Source: Georgenia sp. EYE_87 (GTDB lineage: Bacteria; Actinomycetota; Actinomycetes; Actinomycetales; Actinomycetaceae). Taken from it: a stretch of 64,000 bases of DNA. Below, piece by piece: positions 51,773-61,004 of this stretch. A program made the translations under genes and the position numbers. Every line of letters starts with the position of its first letter. The first letter of the stretch is position 1. Below the pieces are notes generated by a model. It saw only the letters and a list, made by a program, of their open reading frames with translations. It had not been told where the DNA came from and did not search any database. Location of the stretch: NCBI RefSeq assembly GCF_023148685.1, contig NZ_JAHXNL010000007.1, positions 62,001-126,000 on the forward strand. The letters run 5' to 3'.

Positions 51773-54478
51773 TCACAGGGCGTCCCTGTGCTGGAGGAAA
51801 CGCAGCGCCGCCCAGCCCAGCGGGACGCGGCCCCAGAACGTGAGCACGCGGAAGAGGATCGCCACGGAGACGGCGGTCGCGGCCGGGATGCCGGCCAGCG
51901 TGAGGCCGGCGGTCAGCGCCGCCTCGACGGGGCCGATGCCGCCGGGGGAGGGGACGACCGCGCCGATGGAGTTCGACGCGAGGTAGGTGATCGCGAGGTT
52001 CGTGAGCGGGAGCGTGTGCCCGAACGCGGCCAGCGACGCCCCGAAGGCGGCGACGTACCCGGCGGTCATGATGAGGTTGCCGGCGATCCCCATGACCAGC
52101 CGCCGCGGGTTCGACACCACCCACACCACGCGGGGCCAGACCTGCTGCAGGGTCGGTGCGACCTTCTCCCACACCCAGGCGCGCACCGCCGGGACGATGA
52201 GGACGACGCCGATGGTCACCAGCACCATCGCGACGGCGAGGATCACCGACCCCGACGGCGCGCTCAGCGTGCCCGCCGAGCCCGTCAGCAGCGCGACCGC
52301 CACGAGCAGCAGCACCGTGGTGATGAACTGCGAGAGCTGGACCAGGCCGACGGTGGCGACGGCGAGCGGCGTGGAGATGCGCGCCTTGTTGAGGAAGCGG
52401 AGGTTCAGGGCGGCCGGCCCGATGCCCGCGGGAGCGACCAGCGACACCACCGAGGCGGCCACCTGCACGAGGGTCGTCCGCCACAGGCCGAGGCGCTTGG
52501 GGGCGAACGCCGCCAGGCCCATCGCGGACCCGACGTAGGTGAGCAGCCCCATGCCGAAGGCCACGAGTATCCAGACCGGGTTGGCCGCGGCGACGGCCGC
52601 CGTCACCTCCTCGATGTTCAGCCAGGACAGCAGCGCCCACACCGCCACCACCGCCACGGTCAGCGTGACGACCGTGCGCACGGAGAACCGGTTGAGCTGC
52701 AGCGGCGCGACGTCGGCGCGGGGGATGAGCTCGACCAGCTCCTCGCGCAGGGTGGCGAGGAGGTCCTTGAGGTTCGAGGCGGCGGCGCGCGTGGTGGCGG
52801 GCATGGCCACCGGCTGCAGGAGCGGGGCCATCGAGGCGAGCTGGTCGCGGGTGAGGACGCGCGCGGCGGACGCCAGCGCGCGCTCGGTGCCCACCAGGAC
52901 CGCGAGCATCGCAAGCAGCTGCGCCAGGTCGATGCGGCGGGACAGCTCGGAGGAGACGATCTCGCCGTTCTCCCACGAGATGATCCGTACCTGGCCGGTC
53001 CCGTCCACCAGCACCGCCTCGGCGCTGAGGTCACGGTGGGCCAGCCCCTTGGCGTGGGCGGCGCGCAGCTGGGCCCAGATCTGCTCGAGCAGCTCGTCGT
53101 CGAGCTCGTCGGGGGAGAGCTCGTCGAGCCGGCGGGCGTGGATGTGCTCGTGGACGATGAGGACCGAGTCGCGGGACTCGGTGATGCCGACGAGCTCGGG
53201 CGTGCGGACCCCGGCCGCCCGGGTGGCGAACGCCATGAGCGCCGCCCGGTTGGCCGCCTCGCGCAGCGTCGTGGCGGGGCGCCGGTCGATGCCCCGCAGC
53301 CGGACGCTCTCCCACAGCGAGGCCAGCACGCCCACCACGTGCCGGTCGCCGTCGAGCACCGTGACGTCGTGGCGGCGGCCCTCGGTGTCCCAGATCGCGT
53401 AGAGCCGGTGCGCCGACTCCACGTCGAGGGTCAGCACCGCCGAGGAGGAGACCTCCTGCAGGACCTGCCCCGGGTCGGTGAGCGGGTCGGGGATGATCGT
53501 GTCGCCGGTCGCCCCCTCCTGGTCGACGGCGGCGAGCAGGTCCGCCGGCGTGGTCGGCTCCGGCGGTGCCGGCCGGTGGCGGTGCCGGGCCGCGTCGTCG
53601 TCCGCAGTGATCCCCGAGGGTTCGCGAAGCCGTTCGGTGTAGCCGATGGGCGAGGAGGTGGTCACCGTCCAGGCCTGCGCGTGGGTGCCGGTGAGCACCG
53701 GGTCCATGCGCACCACCTTCGCCGGGTCCAGCCCGGCCCGCCGCAGGCCGCGCACCAGGTGGACACCGGTGGCGCGCTCGTGCGCGACCCCCGAGGCGTA
53801 CCGCATGCCCAGCCCGGCCACGCGGCCGAGAAGCACCGCGACCAGTGCGCCGGGCAGCGTCTGGTCGCCCTGCACCACCGAGAGGGCCAGCACGATCCAC
53901 AGCAGGTTCCACGACCACTTCAGCATGCGGCTGTGGGAGCGGTCGCCCACGGCGGTGAGCACGCCGGCGATGCCCGCGGCGTAGACGTTCAGGCCGATGA
54001 CGGTGTCGCCCTCGGAGGTGATCGTCAGGCCTCGGGTGAGGGAGGCGGGCGCGACGGTGTCGAGCAGCCAGAGCGCCCCGACGGCGAGCAGGACGGCCGC
54101 GGCGCCCGTGGCGAGGGCCTCGAGCGCGGAGCGCCAGCTGCGGCGCACCACCCGGTCCACGAGCACGACGAGCGGGACGAAGAAGGAGACGAGGCCCTCG
54201 AGCACGGTGACCGGGATCAGCAGCACCTGGCGCAGCACGTTCGCGACGGCGGACTGGACGTCCTCGGTCACGCCCTGCGTGGTGGCGTGGGCGTAGACGG
54301 CCAGCACGAGGACGAACCCGATGCCGAGCAGCGAGGCCACGAGGGCGAGAAGGTCGCCCGGGCGGCGCACGCGCGTCTGCGGGGCGTCGACGAGCAGCAC
54401 CTCACGCCTCGGGGGCGCGTCCTCCACCGGGGCTGTCGCGGGCATCGTGGCGCCGCCGTCCCCCGGATGCAGGCTCAT
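51773..54478 (-). CDS. Kinase-like domain fused to a flippase-like LPG synthase TM domain
   Basis: A 901-residue membrane protein. Residues about 40-250 contain roughly six helices; 280-345 is a His/Pro-rich linker; 370-590 is an ABC1/aminoglycoside-kinase-like domain; 610-890 is a LPG_synthase_TM (UPF0104, AglD/MprF flippase-like) domain of about eight helices with SNSIGAVVPSPGGIGPVEAAL. The catalytic loop HRDL is present (Asp483), but the DFG position reads Ser501-Trp502-Glu503, so the metal-binding Asp is lost. A lipid-related function is inferred. TAGACT lies 7 bases upstream of the ATG. Confidence 0.85.
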   Translation of the reverse strand: MSLHPGDGGATMPATAPVEDAPPRREVLLVDAPQTRVRRPGDLLALVASLLGIGFVLVLAVYAHATTQGVTEDVQSAVANVLRQVLLIPVTVLEGLVSFFVPLVVLVDRVVRRSWRSALEALATGAAAVLLAVGALWLLDTVAPASLTRGLTITSEGDTVIGLNVYAAGIAGVLTAVGDRSHSRMLKWSWNLLWIVLALSVVQGDQTLPGALVAVLLGRVAGLGMRYASGVAHERATGVHLVRGLRRAGLDPAKVVRMDPVLTGTHAQAWTVTTSSPIGYTERLREPSGITADDDAARHRHRPAPPEPTTPADLLAAVDQEGATGDTIIPDPLTDPGQVLQEVSSSAVLTLDVESAHRLYAIWDTEGRRHDVTVLDGDRHVVGVLASLWESVRLRGIDRRPATTLREAANRAALMAFATRAAGVRTPELVGITESRDSVLIVHEHIHARRLDELSPDELDDELLEQIWAQLRAAHAKGLAHRDLSAEAVLVDGTGQVRIISWENGEIVSSELSRRIDLAQLLAMLAVLVGTERALASAARVLTRDQLASMAPLLQPVAMPATTRAAASNLKDLLATLREELVELIPRADVAPLQLNRFSVRTVVTLTVAVVAVWALLSWLNIEEVTAAVAAANPVWILVAFGMGLLTYVGSAMGLAAFAPKRLGLWRTTLVQVAASVVSLVAPAGIGPAALNLRFLNKARISTPLAVATVGLVQLSQFITTVLLLVAVALLTGSAGTLSAPSGSVILAVAMVLVTIGVVLIVPAVRAWVWEKVAPTLQQVWPRVVWVVSNPRRLVMGIAGNLIMTAGYVAAFGASLAAFGHTLPLTNLAITYLASNSIGAVVPSPGGIGPVEAALTAGLTLAGIPAATAVSVAILFRVLTFWGRVPLGWAALRFLQHRDAL

Positions 54479-54485
54479 GGGGGCG

Positions 54486-54491
54486 AGTCTA
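54486..54491 (-). promoter_or_regulatory. -10-like hexamer of a leaderless start (901-residue fusion)
   Basis: TAGACT on the minus strand, 7 bases before the ATG at 54478. Confidence 0.5.
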
Positions 54492-54575
54492 CGGCGGGCC
54501 CCCCGGGCCGACGGCGACCCTTCGACCGCGGTGCGCCGCGGATCTCAGGGCCTCGGGGTGAGGCGGAACCCGCGG

Positions 54576-54598
54576 TATAGTTGGTTGGGTAAAACCAA
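54576..54598 (+). promoter_or_regulatory. TATAGT promoter overlapping an inverted repeat
   Basis: TATAGT at 54576-54581 is a good -10; it runs into TTGGTT-GGGTAA-AACCAA (54581-54598), an inverted repeat placed where a repressor would block transcription of the gene at 54641. Confidence 0.5.
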
Positions 54599-54640
54599 GA
54601 GCTGAGCGTCGTGCCCAGCCGGCCACCGTCGGGAGGTGCG

Positions 54641-55231
54641 ATGTCCTGGACCGGTCCGCGCTCGCGGCTGCGTGACGAGCTCGCGCGGTACACCGCCCGC
54701 ACCTGGCGGGTGCCGCTGGGCCGGGGCGTGGTGACGCTGCTGGTGGGCGTGGCGCTCCTGCTCGCCCCGCTGACCTCCCTGGCGGCGGTCGTCACGGTGC
54801 TCGGCGTCGGGGTGCTGGCCGACGGGGTCGTCTCGGTCGTGCAGGGAGTCCTGGCGCGCGGCCAGTGGGGGTCGTCCTGGCGGCTTGCGCGCGGCCTGAT
54901 CGGCGTGCTCGCCGGTCTCTTCCTGGTCTGGCAGCCGTCGATCACCGCCAAGAGCCTCATCGTCCTGGCGGGGGGCGCCGCCCTCGTCAGTGGCGTCGTG
55001 ATGGTGGCCGTCTCGGTGCAGACCCGGGCTCTCGCACCGCGCACGTGGTCGGGCGGCGCCGTGGCGGGCACGCTGCTCGCCCTGCTGGGTGTGCTCCTCA
55101 TGCTCTTCCCGACGGCGGCGCTGCTGCTGGTCACGGTCGTCGTCGGGGCCGGCTCGCTGGTGACGGGAGCCGCGCTGGTCGCCCACGGCTGGCGGCTGCG
55201 CCGGGCGTGGCGGGAGCTCGAGCGGGTCTGA
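54641..55231 (+). CDS. HdeD-like/DUF308 membrane protein
   Basis: A 196-residue membrane protein with six helices, built from paired DUF308 units (RGVVTLLVGVALLLAPLTSL, and RGLIGVLAGLFLVWQPSITA). GGGAGGT lies 3 bases before the ATG at 54641, so I prefer it to GTG 54611. HdeD in E. coli is linked to acid resistance, but most DUF308 proteins are uncharacterised. The promoter region contains a repressor-like inverted repeat. Confidence 0.83.
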   Translation: MSWTGPRSRLRDELARYTARTWRVPLGRGVVTLLVGVALLLAPLTSLAAVVTVLGVGVLADGVVSVVQGVLARGQWGSSWRLARGLIGVLAGLFLVWQPSITAKSLIVLAGGAALVSGVVMVAVSVQTRALAPRTWSGGAVAGTLLALLGVLLMLFPTAALLLVTVVVGAGSLVTGAALVAHGWRLRRAWRELERV

Positions 55232-55284
55232 CTTCGCGCGTGGTCGCTCCGCTCGGCTCACGCGGCGCGGCCCCGCGCGCCTCG

Positions 55285-55430
55285 CGCGCGTTCGGGCTTA
55301 CGCCAGACCGGGGGCCTAGTGCGCGTTCGGGAGACTCAGGCCAGGCCCGGCGTCTCGTGCGCGTTCGGGAGACTCAGGCAGGCCGGGCGTCTCGTGCGCG
55401 TTCAGGAGACTCAGGCCAGGCCGAGCGCCG
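55285..55430. repeat. 37-38 bp tandem repeats derived from the CPBP gene 3' end
   Basis: Units at 55319-55356, 55357-55393 and 55394-55430 share GTGCGCGTTCGGGAGACTCA; a decayed copy starts near 55285. The last unit is the end of the CPBP gene, stop complement included (55411-55413). Confidence 0.85.
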
Positions 55431-56313
55431 CGAGCGCCCCGGCTGGCAGGAGTGCGTAGCCCACGAAGGCGACCACGTCGATGAGCGTGTGGGCCACGAC
55501 GAGCGGCATGGTGCGCCGTCGTCGCCGGTAGTACTCGCCGAAGATCAGGCCCATGACCAGGTTGCCGAGGAACGGCCCGAACCCCTGGTACAGGTGGTAG
55601 GCACCACGCATGACCGCGCTCGCGGCCAGGACGGCCGCCGGCCGCCAGCCCAGCTGCTCGAGGCGCTCGATGAGGTACCCGGCGACCACCACCTCCTCGA
55701 GCAGCGCGTTCTGCAGCGCGGCCAGGACGAGCACCGGCACGGTCCACCAGTGATCGTTCAGGGTGGCCGCCTGCACCTCGACCGTGATGCCCAGGGCGCG
55801 CCCGGCCAGGTACAGCCCCAGGCCCGGGACGCCGATCAACGCGGCGAGGCCCACGCCGGCGGCGAGGTTGCGCCAGGGCCGCCTCCAGTCCAGGCCGATG
55901 CGCGCCGTCGCCCGCCGGCCCGGCTCGGACAGCAGGTACAGGGCGAGCGCCACCGGCACCAGCGCGAACCCGATCGAGAGCAGCTGGTAGGTCAGATCGA
56001 GATACGGGCGCGGCGAGCGGGAGGGATTCATCGCCGTGCTCTGCTCGCCCAGCGGTGTGGTCAGGGTCAGTCGGGCGGCGATGTTGACCAGGGCGTAGAC
56101 CGCTGACTGGCCCAGCGAGAGACCAAGAACGATGAGCACCTCGGCGCGCAGGCGGGACCGCAGCGGGCCCGGTGCCACAGTCGGTGCTGTGCCCGGACCG
56201 TCGGCGGCCGTCGGCGCGCCCGTGCCGGCCGCGGGCGGTGCCGCCCCGGCGCGGGTGCTCGGAGCCCCCACCCCGGAGGAGGCGACGCCGGTCGGTCTCG
56301 TGCTGTCGTTCAC
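55411..56313 (-). CDS. CPBP family intramembrane metalloprotease
   Basis: A 300-residue CPBP (Abi/CAAX-like) protease. A 55-residue Pro/Ala/Gly-rich arm precedes about eight helices. Conserved motifs: NALLEEVVVAGYLIERL (EE with the R-type follow-up), MRGAYHLYQGFG (the second motif, His), and VAHTLIDVVAFVGY (His and Asp). The GTG at 56313 has CAGACT 6 bases upstream. It diverges from the HAD gene. In other bacteria such proteases process or protect against bacteriocins; the role here is unknown. Confidence 0.88.
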   Translation of the reverse strand: MNDSTRPTGVASSGVGAPSTRAGAAPPAAGTGAPTAADGPGTAPTVAPGPLRSRLRAEVLIVLGLSLGQSAVYALVNIAARLTLTTPLGEQSTAMNPSRSPRPYLDLTYQLLSIGFALVPVALALYLLSEPGRRATARIGLDWRRPWRNLAAGVGLAALIGVPGLGLYLAGRALGITVEVQAATLNDHWWTVPVLVLAALQNALLEEVVVAGYLIERLEQLGWRPAAVLAASAVMRGAYHLYQGFGPFLGNLVMGLIFGEYYRRRRRTMPLVVAHTLIDVVAFVGYALLPAGALAALGLA

Positions 56314-56374
56314 CGGCACAGTCTGCCTCAGGGCCGAGGCGGGGGTGGTGCGACCGGTACGGCACGATGGGGGC

Positions 56375-57049
56375 ATGAGTGATTCCGCCGTCTCCGCCGT
56401 CGTCTTCGACATGGACGGGGTCCTGACAGACACCGAGACCATCTGGGACGAGGTCCGCCGGGGCCTCGCCGCGCGCGACGGCGTGCCGTGGCCGGAGGAG
56501 GCCACCCGCGCGATGATGGGCATGTCCACCCCCGAGTGGTCGGAGTACATGGCGACGACGGTCGGGGTGGAAGGTGACGCGGCGGCGGTCGCCGAGCGCA
56601 CCATAGCCGCCATGGCGGCCCGCTACCACGAGCATCTCCCCACGCTGCCCGGCGCGGTCGAGGCGGTGCAGCGGCTCGCCGCACACTGGCCGCTCGGGCT
56701 CGCGTCGTCGTCGCCGCGGCGCCTCATCGACGCGGTGCTCAAGGAGCTGAACCTGACCCACCACTTCGGCGCCACCGTCTCCACCGAGGAGGTGGCGGCG
56801 GGCAAGCCAGCGCCGGACGGCTACGCGAAGGTCTGCGAGCTGCTCGGCGTGGACCCCGCGCGGGCGGTGGCCATCGAGGACTCCAGCAACGGGCTGCGGT
56901 CGGCGGCGGCCGCCGGCATGAAGGTCATCGCAGTGCCGCACGAGGCGTTCCCGCCCGCCGACGACGCCCTGGCGCTCGCCGCCGCGGTGGTCGGCAGCCT
57001 CGACGAGGTGACCGTCGAGCTCGTCGAGGGGCTGCTCCCCGCGCGCTGA
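56375..57049 (+). CDS. HAD family phosphatase (beta-phosphoglucomutase-like)
   Basis: A 224-residue HAD-IA enzyme: FDMDGVLTDTE (nucleophile Asp and second Asp), SSSPRRLID, GKPAPDGY (Lys) and IEDSSNGLRSA (acidic pair), with an alpha-helical cap between. The LTDTE-type sequence and SSN motif put it with beta-phosphoglucomutase-like phosphatases, but the substrate is unknown. CACGAT lies 6 bases upstream of the ATG, with no ribosome site. Confidence 0.88.
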   Translation: MSDSAVSAVVFDMDGVLTDTETIWDEVRRGLAARDGVPWPEEATRAMMGMSTPEWSEYMATTVGVEGDAAAVAERTIAAMAARYHEHLPTLPGAVEAVQRLAAHWPLGLASSSPRRLIDAVLKELNLTHHFGATVSTEEVAAGKPAPDGYAKVCELLGVDPARAVAIEDSSNGLRSAAAAGMKVIAVPHEAFPPADDALALAAAVVGSLDEVTVELVEGLLPAR

Positions 57050-57055
57050 GGGTCC

Positions 57056-57145
57056 CTCAGTCCCCGCGGCGCAGTGTCTCGCGGCGCAGTGTCACGCGGC
57101 CCCGAGCCGCCGCGACACTGCTCAGCCCGCGCGGCGCAGCCGCAG
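57056..57145. repeat. Repeats resembling the copA 3' end
   Basis: CTCAGTCCCCGCGGCGCAG at 57056 matches CTCAGCCCGCGCGGCGCAG at 57121, which is the end of copA including its stop complement. Further GCGGCGCAGTGTC copies lie at 57066 and 57081, and GACACTG at 57114 is an inverted match. Confidence 0.65.
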
Positions 57146-59974
57146 CGAGTTTCCGACGACGATGACCGAGCTGGCCGCCATCGCCGCCCCGGCGATCATC
57201 GGGTTGAGCAGCCCGAGCGCGGCCAGCGGGATCGCGGCCACGTTGTAGGCGAACGCCCAGAACAGGTTCTGCTTGATGATCCGCAGCGTCCCGCGCGAGA
57301 TGCGGATCGCCGTCGGGGCCGACCGGAGGTCGCCGCGCACGAGCGTGATGTCGGAGGCCTCGATGGCCACGTCGGTGCCGGTGCCCATGGCGAGCCCGAG
57401 CCCGCGCTGACCGGCCTGGGCGAGCGCGGCGGCGTCGTTCACGCCGTCGCCGACCACCCCGACCACCCGGCCGCGGTCCTGCAACTCCTTGACGACGTCG
57501 AGCTTCTGGTCCGGCAGCACCTCGGCGATGACGTTCTCGGGCGCGATGCCCACCTGCGCGGCCACGCGCTCGGCGGCCGCGCGGTTGTCCCCGGTCAGCA
57601 GGTGCGGGGTGATGCCCAGCTCCTTCAGCTGCGCCACGGCCTCGGCCGAGGTCGGCTTGACCTCGTCCCGCAGCGCGAGCACCCCGCGGGCCTCGCCGTC
57701 CCAGGCGACGACAACGGCGGTCGCGCCGTCGGACTCCGCGTGACGGTGGGCCCGGGCGACCTCGTCGTCCTCCCCGACGCCGGCCACGCCCTGGGTGGCG
57801 AGCCACGACGGGCGGCCGACGAGCACCTCACGGGGTGTCCCGCCGTCGTCGACCGTGGCGGAGACGCCGCGGCCGGCGTGGTTGGAGAACCCCGTGGTGC
57901 GGGGGAGGGAGGCGCCGCCCGTGCGGGCCGCCTCGGTGATCGCGCGGGCGATGGGGTGCTCGCTGCCGGACTCGACGGCGCCCGCCAGGTGCAGGACCTG
58001 GGCGCGCAGGTCGTCGACGCCGGTGTCCGCGGCCGCGCCGACGACGTGTCGGGTGGGTGCCATCGAAGGGGCGAGCACCTCGGCCAGCTGCATGCGACCC
58101 TCGGTGACGGTGCCGGTCTTGTCCAGCACCATCGTGTCCACCCGGCGGGTGGACTCGAGGATCTCCGGGCCCTTGATGAGGATGCCGAGCTGTGCGGCCC
58201 GGCCGGTGCCGACGAGCAGCGCCGTCGGCGTGGCCAGCCCCAGCGCGCACGGGCAGGCGATGATCAGTACCGCGACGGCCGCGGTGAACGCCGCCTGCAG
58301 CGGGTTGTCGAGCAGCAGCCAGACGGCGAACGTGAGGACCGCGAGCGAGATCACGATCGGCACGAAGACCGCGGAGATCCGGTCCGCGAGCCGTTGCACC
58401 GGCGCCTTGCCCGTCTGCGCCTGGCTGACCAGGCGGCCGATCTGGGCGAGCGTGGTCTCCTCGCCCACGCGGGTGGCGCGCACGAGCAGGTTTCCGGACG
58501 TGTTGACCGTCGCGCCGACGACGTCGTCGCCCGGCCCGGCGTCGACCGGCACCGGCTCGCCGGTCAGCAGGGAGGTGTCCAGCGCCGAGGTGCCCTCGAC
58601 GACGACGCCGTCGGTGGCCACCTTCTCGCCCGGCCGCACGACGAAGAGGTCCCCGACGGCGAGCGCGTCGATCGGGACGCGCTCCTCCGAGCGGCGGCCG
58701 TCGGCGTCGAGCGTGACCCGCGCGACGTCCTTCGCGCCCAGGGAGAGCAGCGAGCGCAGGGCGTCGCCGGCGCGGCGGCGGGAGCGGGACTCGGCGTAGC
58801 GGCCGGCGAGCAGGAACGTGGTGACCACCGCGGCCACCTCGAAGTACAGCTCGGGCATCATGCCGTGCCCGCCCTGGGCGGGGAACAGCGTGAACTGCAT
58901 CCGCATGCCGATCTCGCCGGCGCCGCCGAGGGTGATCGCCCACAGCGACCACAGGGTCGCCGCGGTGACGCCGAGCGAGACGAGGGTGTCCATCGTCGAG
59001 GCGCCGTGGCGGGCCGCCCGGAACGCGGAGAGGTGGAACGGCCAGGCGCCCCAGGTGACCACGGGCAGCGCCAGCGCGAGCACCACCCACTGCCAGCCCG
59101 GGAACTGCAGCGCCGGGATCATCGACAGCAGGACTACCGGCAGGGTGAGGACGGCGGAGACCTTCAGCCGGCGCCTGAGGTCCTCGGCGCGGCGCTCGGC
59201 GGGGGAGGAGGTGTCGTGGGCCTCGGGTCGGCCGGCGCCGGAGGCAGGGGCGTCGTGGGGCGCGGTCGGGCCCACGGCCCCGCTGGCCGCGTTGCCCGCG
59301 GCGTCGGTCTGCGGGCGGTCAGCCGGTGAGGCGGTTCCGGACGGGGCGGTCGTCGACGTGCCCCGCGAGCCGGTCACGCGGCCCTTGTAGCCCGCCGCCT
59401 CGACGGCGGCGACCAGGGCGGCGACGTCGACGTCCTCGGTCAGCGTCACGTGCGCCGACTCGGTGGCGAGGTTGACCGTGGCGGCTGCCCCGGGGACCTT
59501 GTTGAGCTTCTTCTCCACCCGTGCCACGCAGGATGAGCAGGTCATGCCGTCGACGGCGAGGTCCACCTCGCGCAGGACGGCGGGGGTGGCGGGGTCCGTC
59601 GTCCCGGGGTCTGTCTTCCCGCGGGTCGTCCCCGTAGCCGGCGTCGTCCCGCGGGCGGTCGTCGTCCGGGGGTCCGCCGTCGTCGTCAGGGCCGGCGTCG
59701 TCCCGGGGACCGGCGCCGTGGCGCGGCGCCGCGTGACCGTCCCGGCGTACCCGGCGGCCTGGATCGCGCCGACGAGGTCGGCGTCGCTGACGTCCTGAGT
59801 GAGCTCGACGTGCGCCGACTCGGTCGCCAGGTTCACCGTCGCGACGACGCCGGGCACCTTGTTCAGCTTCTTCTCCACGCGCGCCACGCAGGACGAGCAC
59901 GTCATGCCGTCGACGGCGAGATCGACCTCGGCGAGCGGTACGAGCGGTGCGTGGGGTTCGGTGGAGGTGGGCAC
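57122..59974 (-). CDS. copA: Copper-translocating P1B-type ATPase with two HMA domains
   Basis: A 950-residue heavy-metal ATPase that exports Cu(I). Two N-terminal HMA domains (GMTCSSC, near residues 23-29 and about 144-150) are almost identical over the first 40 residues, separated by a Thr/Pro-rich linker. Core marks: TGE actuator (SLLTGEPVP), [11 protein letters not shown] (CPC in TM6), DKTGT phosphorylation site, GSEHPIA and [10 protein letters not shown]. The GTG at 59974 follows AAAGG. It is 96 bases downstream of copZ on the same strand, so part of the CsoR regulon. The 3' end is echoed by downstream repeats. Confidence 0.95.
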   Translation of the reverse strand: MPTSTEPHAPLVPLAEVDLAVDGMTCSSCVARVEKKLNKVPGVVATVNLATESAHVELTQDVSDADLVGAIQAAGYAGTVTRRRATAPVPGTTPALTTTADPRTTTARGTTPATGTTRGKTDPGTTDPATPAVLREVDLAVDGMTCSSCVARVEKKLNKVPGAAATVNLATESAHVTLTEDVDVAALVAAVEAAGYKGRVTGSRGTSTTAPSGTASPADRPQTDAAGNAASGAVGPTAPHDAPASGAGRPEAHDTSSPAERRAEDLRRRLKVSAVLTLPVVLLSMIPALQFPGWQWVVLALALPVVTWGAWPFHLSAFRAARHGASTMDTLVSLGVTAATLWSLWAITLGGAGEIGMRMQFTLFPAQGGHGMMPELYFEVAAVVTTFLLAGRYAESRSRRRAGDALRSLLSLGAKDVARVTLDADGRRSEERVPIDALAVGDLFVVRPGEKVATDGVVVEGTSALDTSLLTGEPVPVDAGPGDDVVGATVNTSGNLLVRATRVGEETTLAQIGRLVSQAQTGKAPVQRLADRISAVFVPIVISLAVLTFAVWLLLDNPLQAAFTAAVAVLIIACPCALGLATPTALLVGTGRAAQLGILIKGPEILESTRRVDTMVLDKTGTVTEGRMQLAEVLAPSMAPTRHVVGAAADTGVDDLRAQVLHLAGAVESGSEHPIARAITEAARTGGASLPRTTGFSNHAGRGVSATVDDGGTPREVLVGRPSWLATQGVAGVGEDDEVARAHRHAESDGATAVVVAWDGEARGVLALRDEVKPTSAEAVAQLKELGITPHLLTGDNRAAAERVAAQVGIAPENVIAEVLPDQKLDVVKELQDRGRVVGVVGDGVNDAAALAQAGQRGLGLAMGTGTDVAIEASDITLVRGDLRSAPTAIRISRGTLRIIKQNLFWAFAYNVAAIPLAALGLLNPMIAGAAMAASSVIVVGNSLRLRRAG

Positions 59975-60070
59975 GCCAGACCTTTCGAGGTGGGCGGCGG
60001 CCCGGCCGGCTGGTCGCCGGCCGGGACCGTCAGGGGGTGGGCGCCGGGGCGCCCCTACGGCTGTCGCGAC

Positions 60071-60319
60071 TCAGGCGTCGCGGCGGATCCCGGCCACGGT
60101 GTAGCCGGCCTCGTCCACGGCCGCCTTGAGCGCGGCGTCGTCCAGGACGGTGTCGGAGACGACGGTGACCGGCGAGACGCCGCCGGCGTTGAGCTGGATG
60201 GAGACGTTCTTGACGGCGGGCAGGGCCTCGAGCTCGCTGGTGACGTGCTGCACGCAGTGGCCGCAGGTCATGCCCTCGACGTCGACGACGGTGGTGCGGT
60301 CAATCTCGGTGGTGCTCAT
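60071..60319 (-). CDS. copZ: Copper chaperone (HMA domain)
   Basis: An 82-residue single HMA domain with the metal-binding GMTCGHCVQHV loop, delivering Cu(I) to CopA in the cytoplasm. A ribosome site (GCGAGGAGA) precedes the ATG. It lies 21 bases after the csoR stop and upstream of copA, so the order is csoR-copZ-copA. Confidence 0.93.
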   Translation of the reverse strand: MSTTEIDRTTVVDVEGMTCGHCVQHVTSELEALPAVKNVSIQLNAGGVSPVTVVSDTVLDDAALKAAVDEAGYTVAGIRRDA

Positions 60320-60340
60320 GGTTTCTCCTCGCGCGGTGGG

Positions 60341-60622
60341 TCAGGAACGGACGAGTCGGGCGATCGCCGCGGCGGCCTCGGTGACCTTCTCGTGGCCCTC
60401 CTCGTCGGAGGACCGTGCGGCCTCGACGACGCAGTGGCCGAGGTGGTCCTCGACCAGGCCGATGCCGACCGCCTGCAACGCCTTGGTGACCGCGGAGATC
60501 TGGGTGAGCACGTCGATGCAGTACGTGTCCTCGTCGACCATGCGCGCGATGCCGCGCACCTGGCCCTCGATGCGACGCAGCCGCCGGGCGTAGTCGTCCT
60601 TCGTGCCGCTGTAGCCGGCCAT
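60341..60622 (-). CDS. csoR: Copper-sensing repressor CsoR
   Basis: A 93-residue DUF156 regulator with an all-helical fold and the Cu(I) ligands Cys35, His60 and Cys64 (YCIDVL and EDHLGHCV), corresponding to Cys36/His61/Cys65 of M. tuberculosis CsoR. Typical RRIEGQVRGIARMV helix near the N-terminus. It represses its own operon; a perfect CsoR box lies 57 bases upstream. Confidence 0.94.
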   Translation of the reverse strand: MAGYSGTKDDYARRLRRIEGQVRGIARMVDEDTYCIDVLTQISAVTKALQAVGIGLVEDHLGHCVVEAARSSDEEGHEKVTEAAAAIARLVRS

Positions 60623-60678
60623 GACGCCCCTCCCCGTCCGTTCACACCGACCCCTGTGGTCGGCGTCCGTCGCTAACG

Positions 60679-60693
60679 GTACCCCCAGGGGGT
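60679..60693. promoter_or_regulatory. CsoR operator
   Basis: TACCCCC-A-GGGGGTA is a perfect palindrome around one central base, the classic actinobacterial CsoR site, upstream of csoR-copZ-copA. Confidence 0.88.
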
Positions 60694-60733
60694 ATCGGCG
60701 TCCAGAGGACAAAGGTCCTCCCCGGCCGTGGGT

Positions 60734-60800
60734 CCCGGTGGTCGTAGGTCTCCCGGTGGTCGTAGGTCTCCCGGTCGTCGGTCTACTGGTCGTCGGTTTG
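60734..60800. repeat. 18-bp tandem repeats
   Basis: CCCGGTGGTCGTAGGTCT occurs at 60734 and 60752, followed by shorter decayed copies to about 60800. This lies in the 382-base gene-free stretch 60623-61004, which also holds the CsoR box and the long hairpin; I see no ORF in it. Confidence 0.8.
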
Positions 60801-60853
60801 AGCGCCCCGTCGCACGCTGCCGGCCGGTCAGGCTGCCGGTGGACGGGACGGCA

Positions 60854-60911
60854 AAGTGCTCCTGGGCAGATGAAGTGGAGCCAGGTCCACTTCATCTGCT
60901 CAGGAGCACTT
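60854..60911. terminator. 26-bp stem hairpin between the YezG-like gene and csoR
   Basis: A 26-base arm (60854-60879) pairs with 60886-60911 across a 6-base loop with a single mismatch that is a G-U pair in RNA. It lies beyond the 3' end of the leftward gene at 61005 and upstream of csoR, so it probably terminates that gene. No clear T-tract follows in either direction. Confidence 0.7.
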
Positions 60912-61004
60912 CAGCGGCCGAGGGAGACCACCCCCGGGACCTCGAAGGCCCACCTGAGCGAGGACGAATCCCCAGCGAGGACCACTCGCGCGAGCGAGGT
61001 ACCC

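Noticed and set aside
51788-54580. 930-codon frame opposite the kinase/flippase fusion
   Set aside because: Low-complexity shadow composition; the minus strand carries conserved motifs and membrane helices.
55285-55430. Repeats resembling a CRISPR array
   Set aside because: Units are contiguous, without spacers, and overlap the end of a gene; no cas gene in the window.
60854-60911. The long hairpin as a MITE or IS remnant
   Set aside because: No target-site duplication or transposase remnant visible and no second copy in the window; a terminator is simpler.
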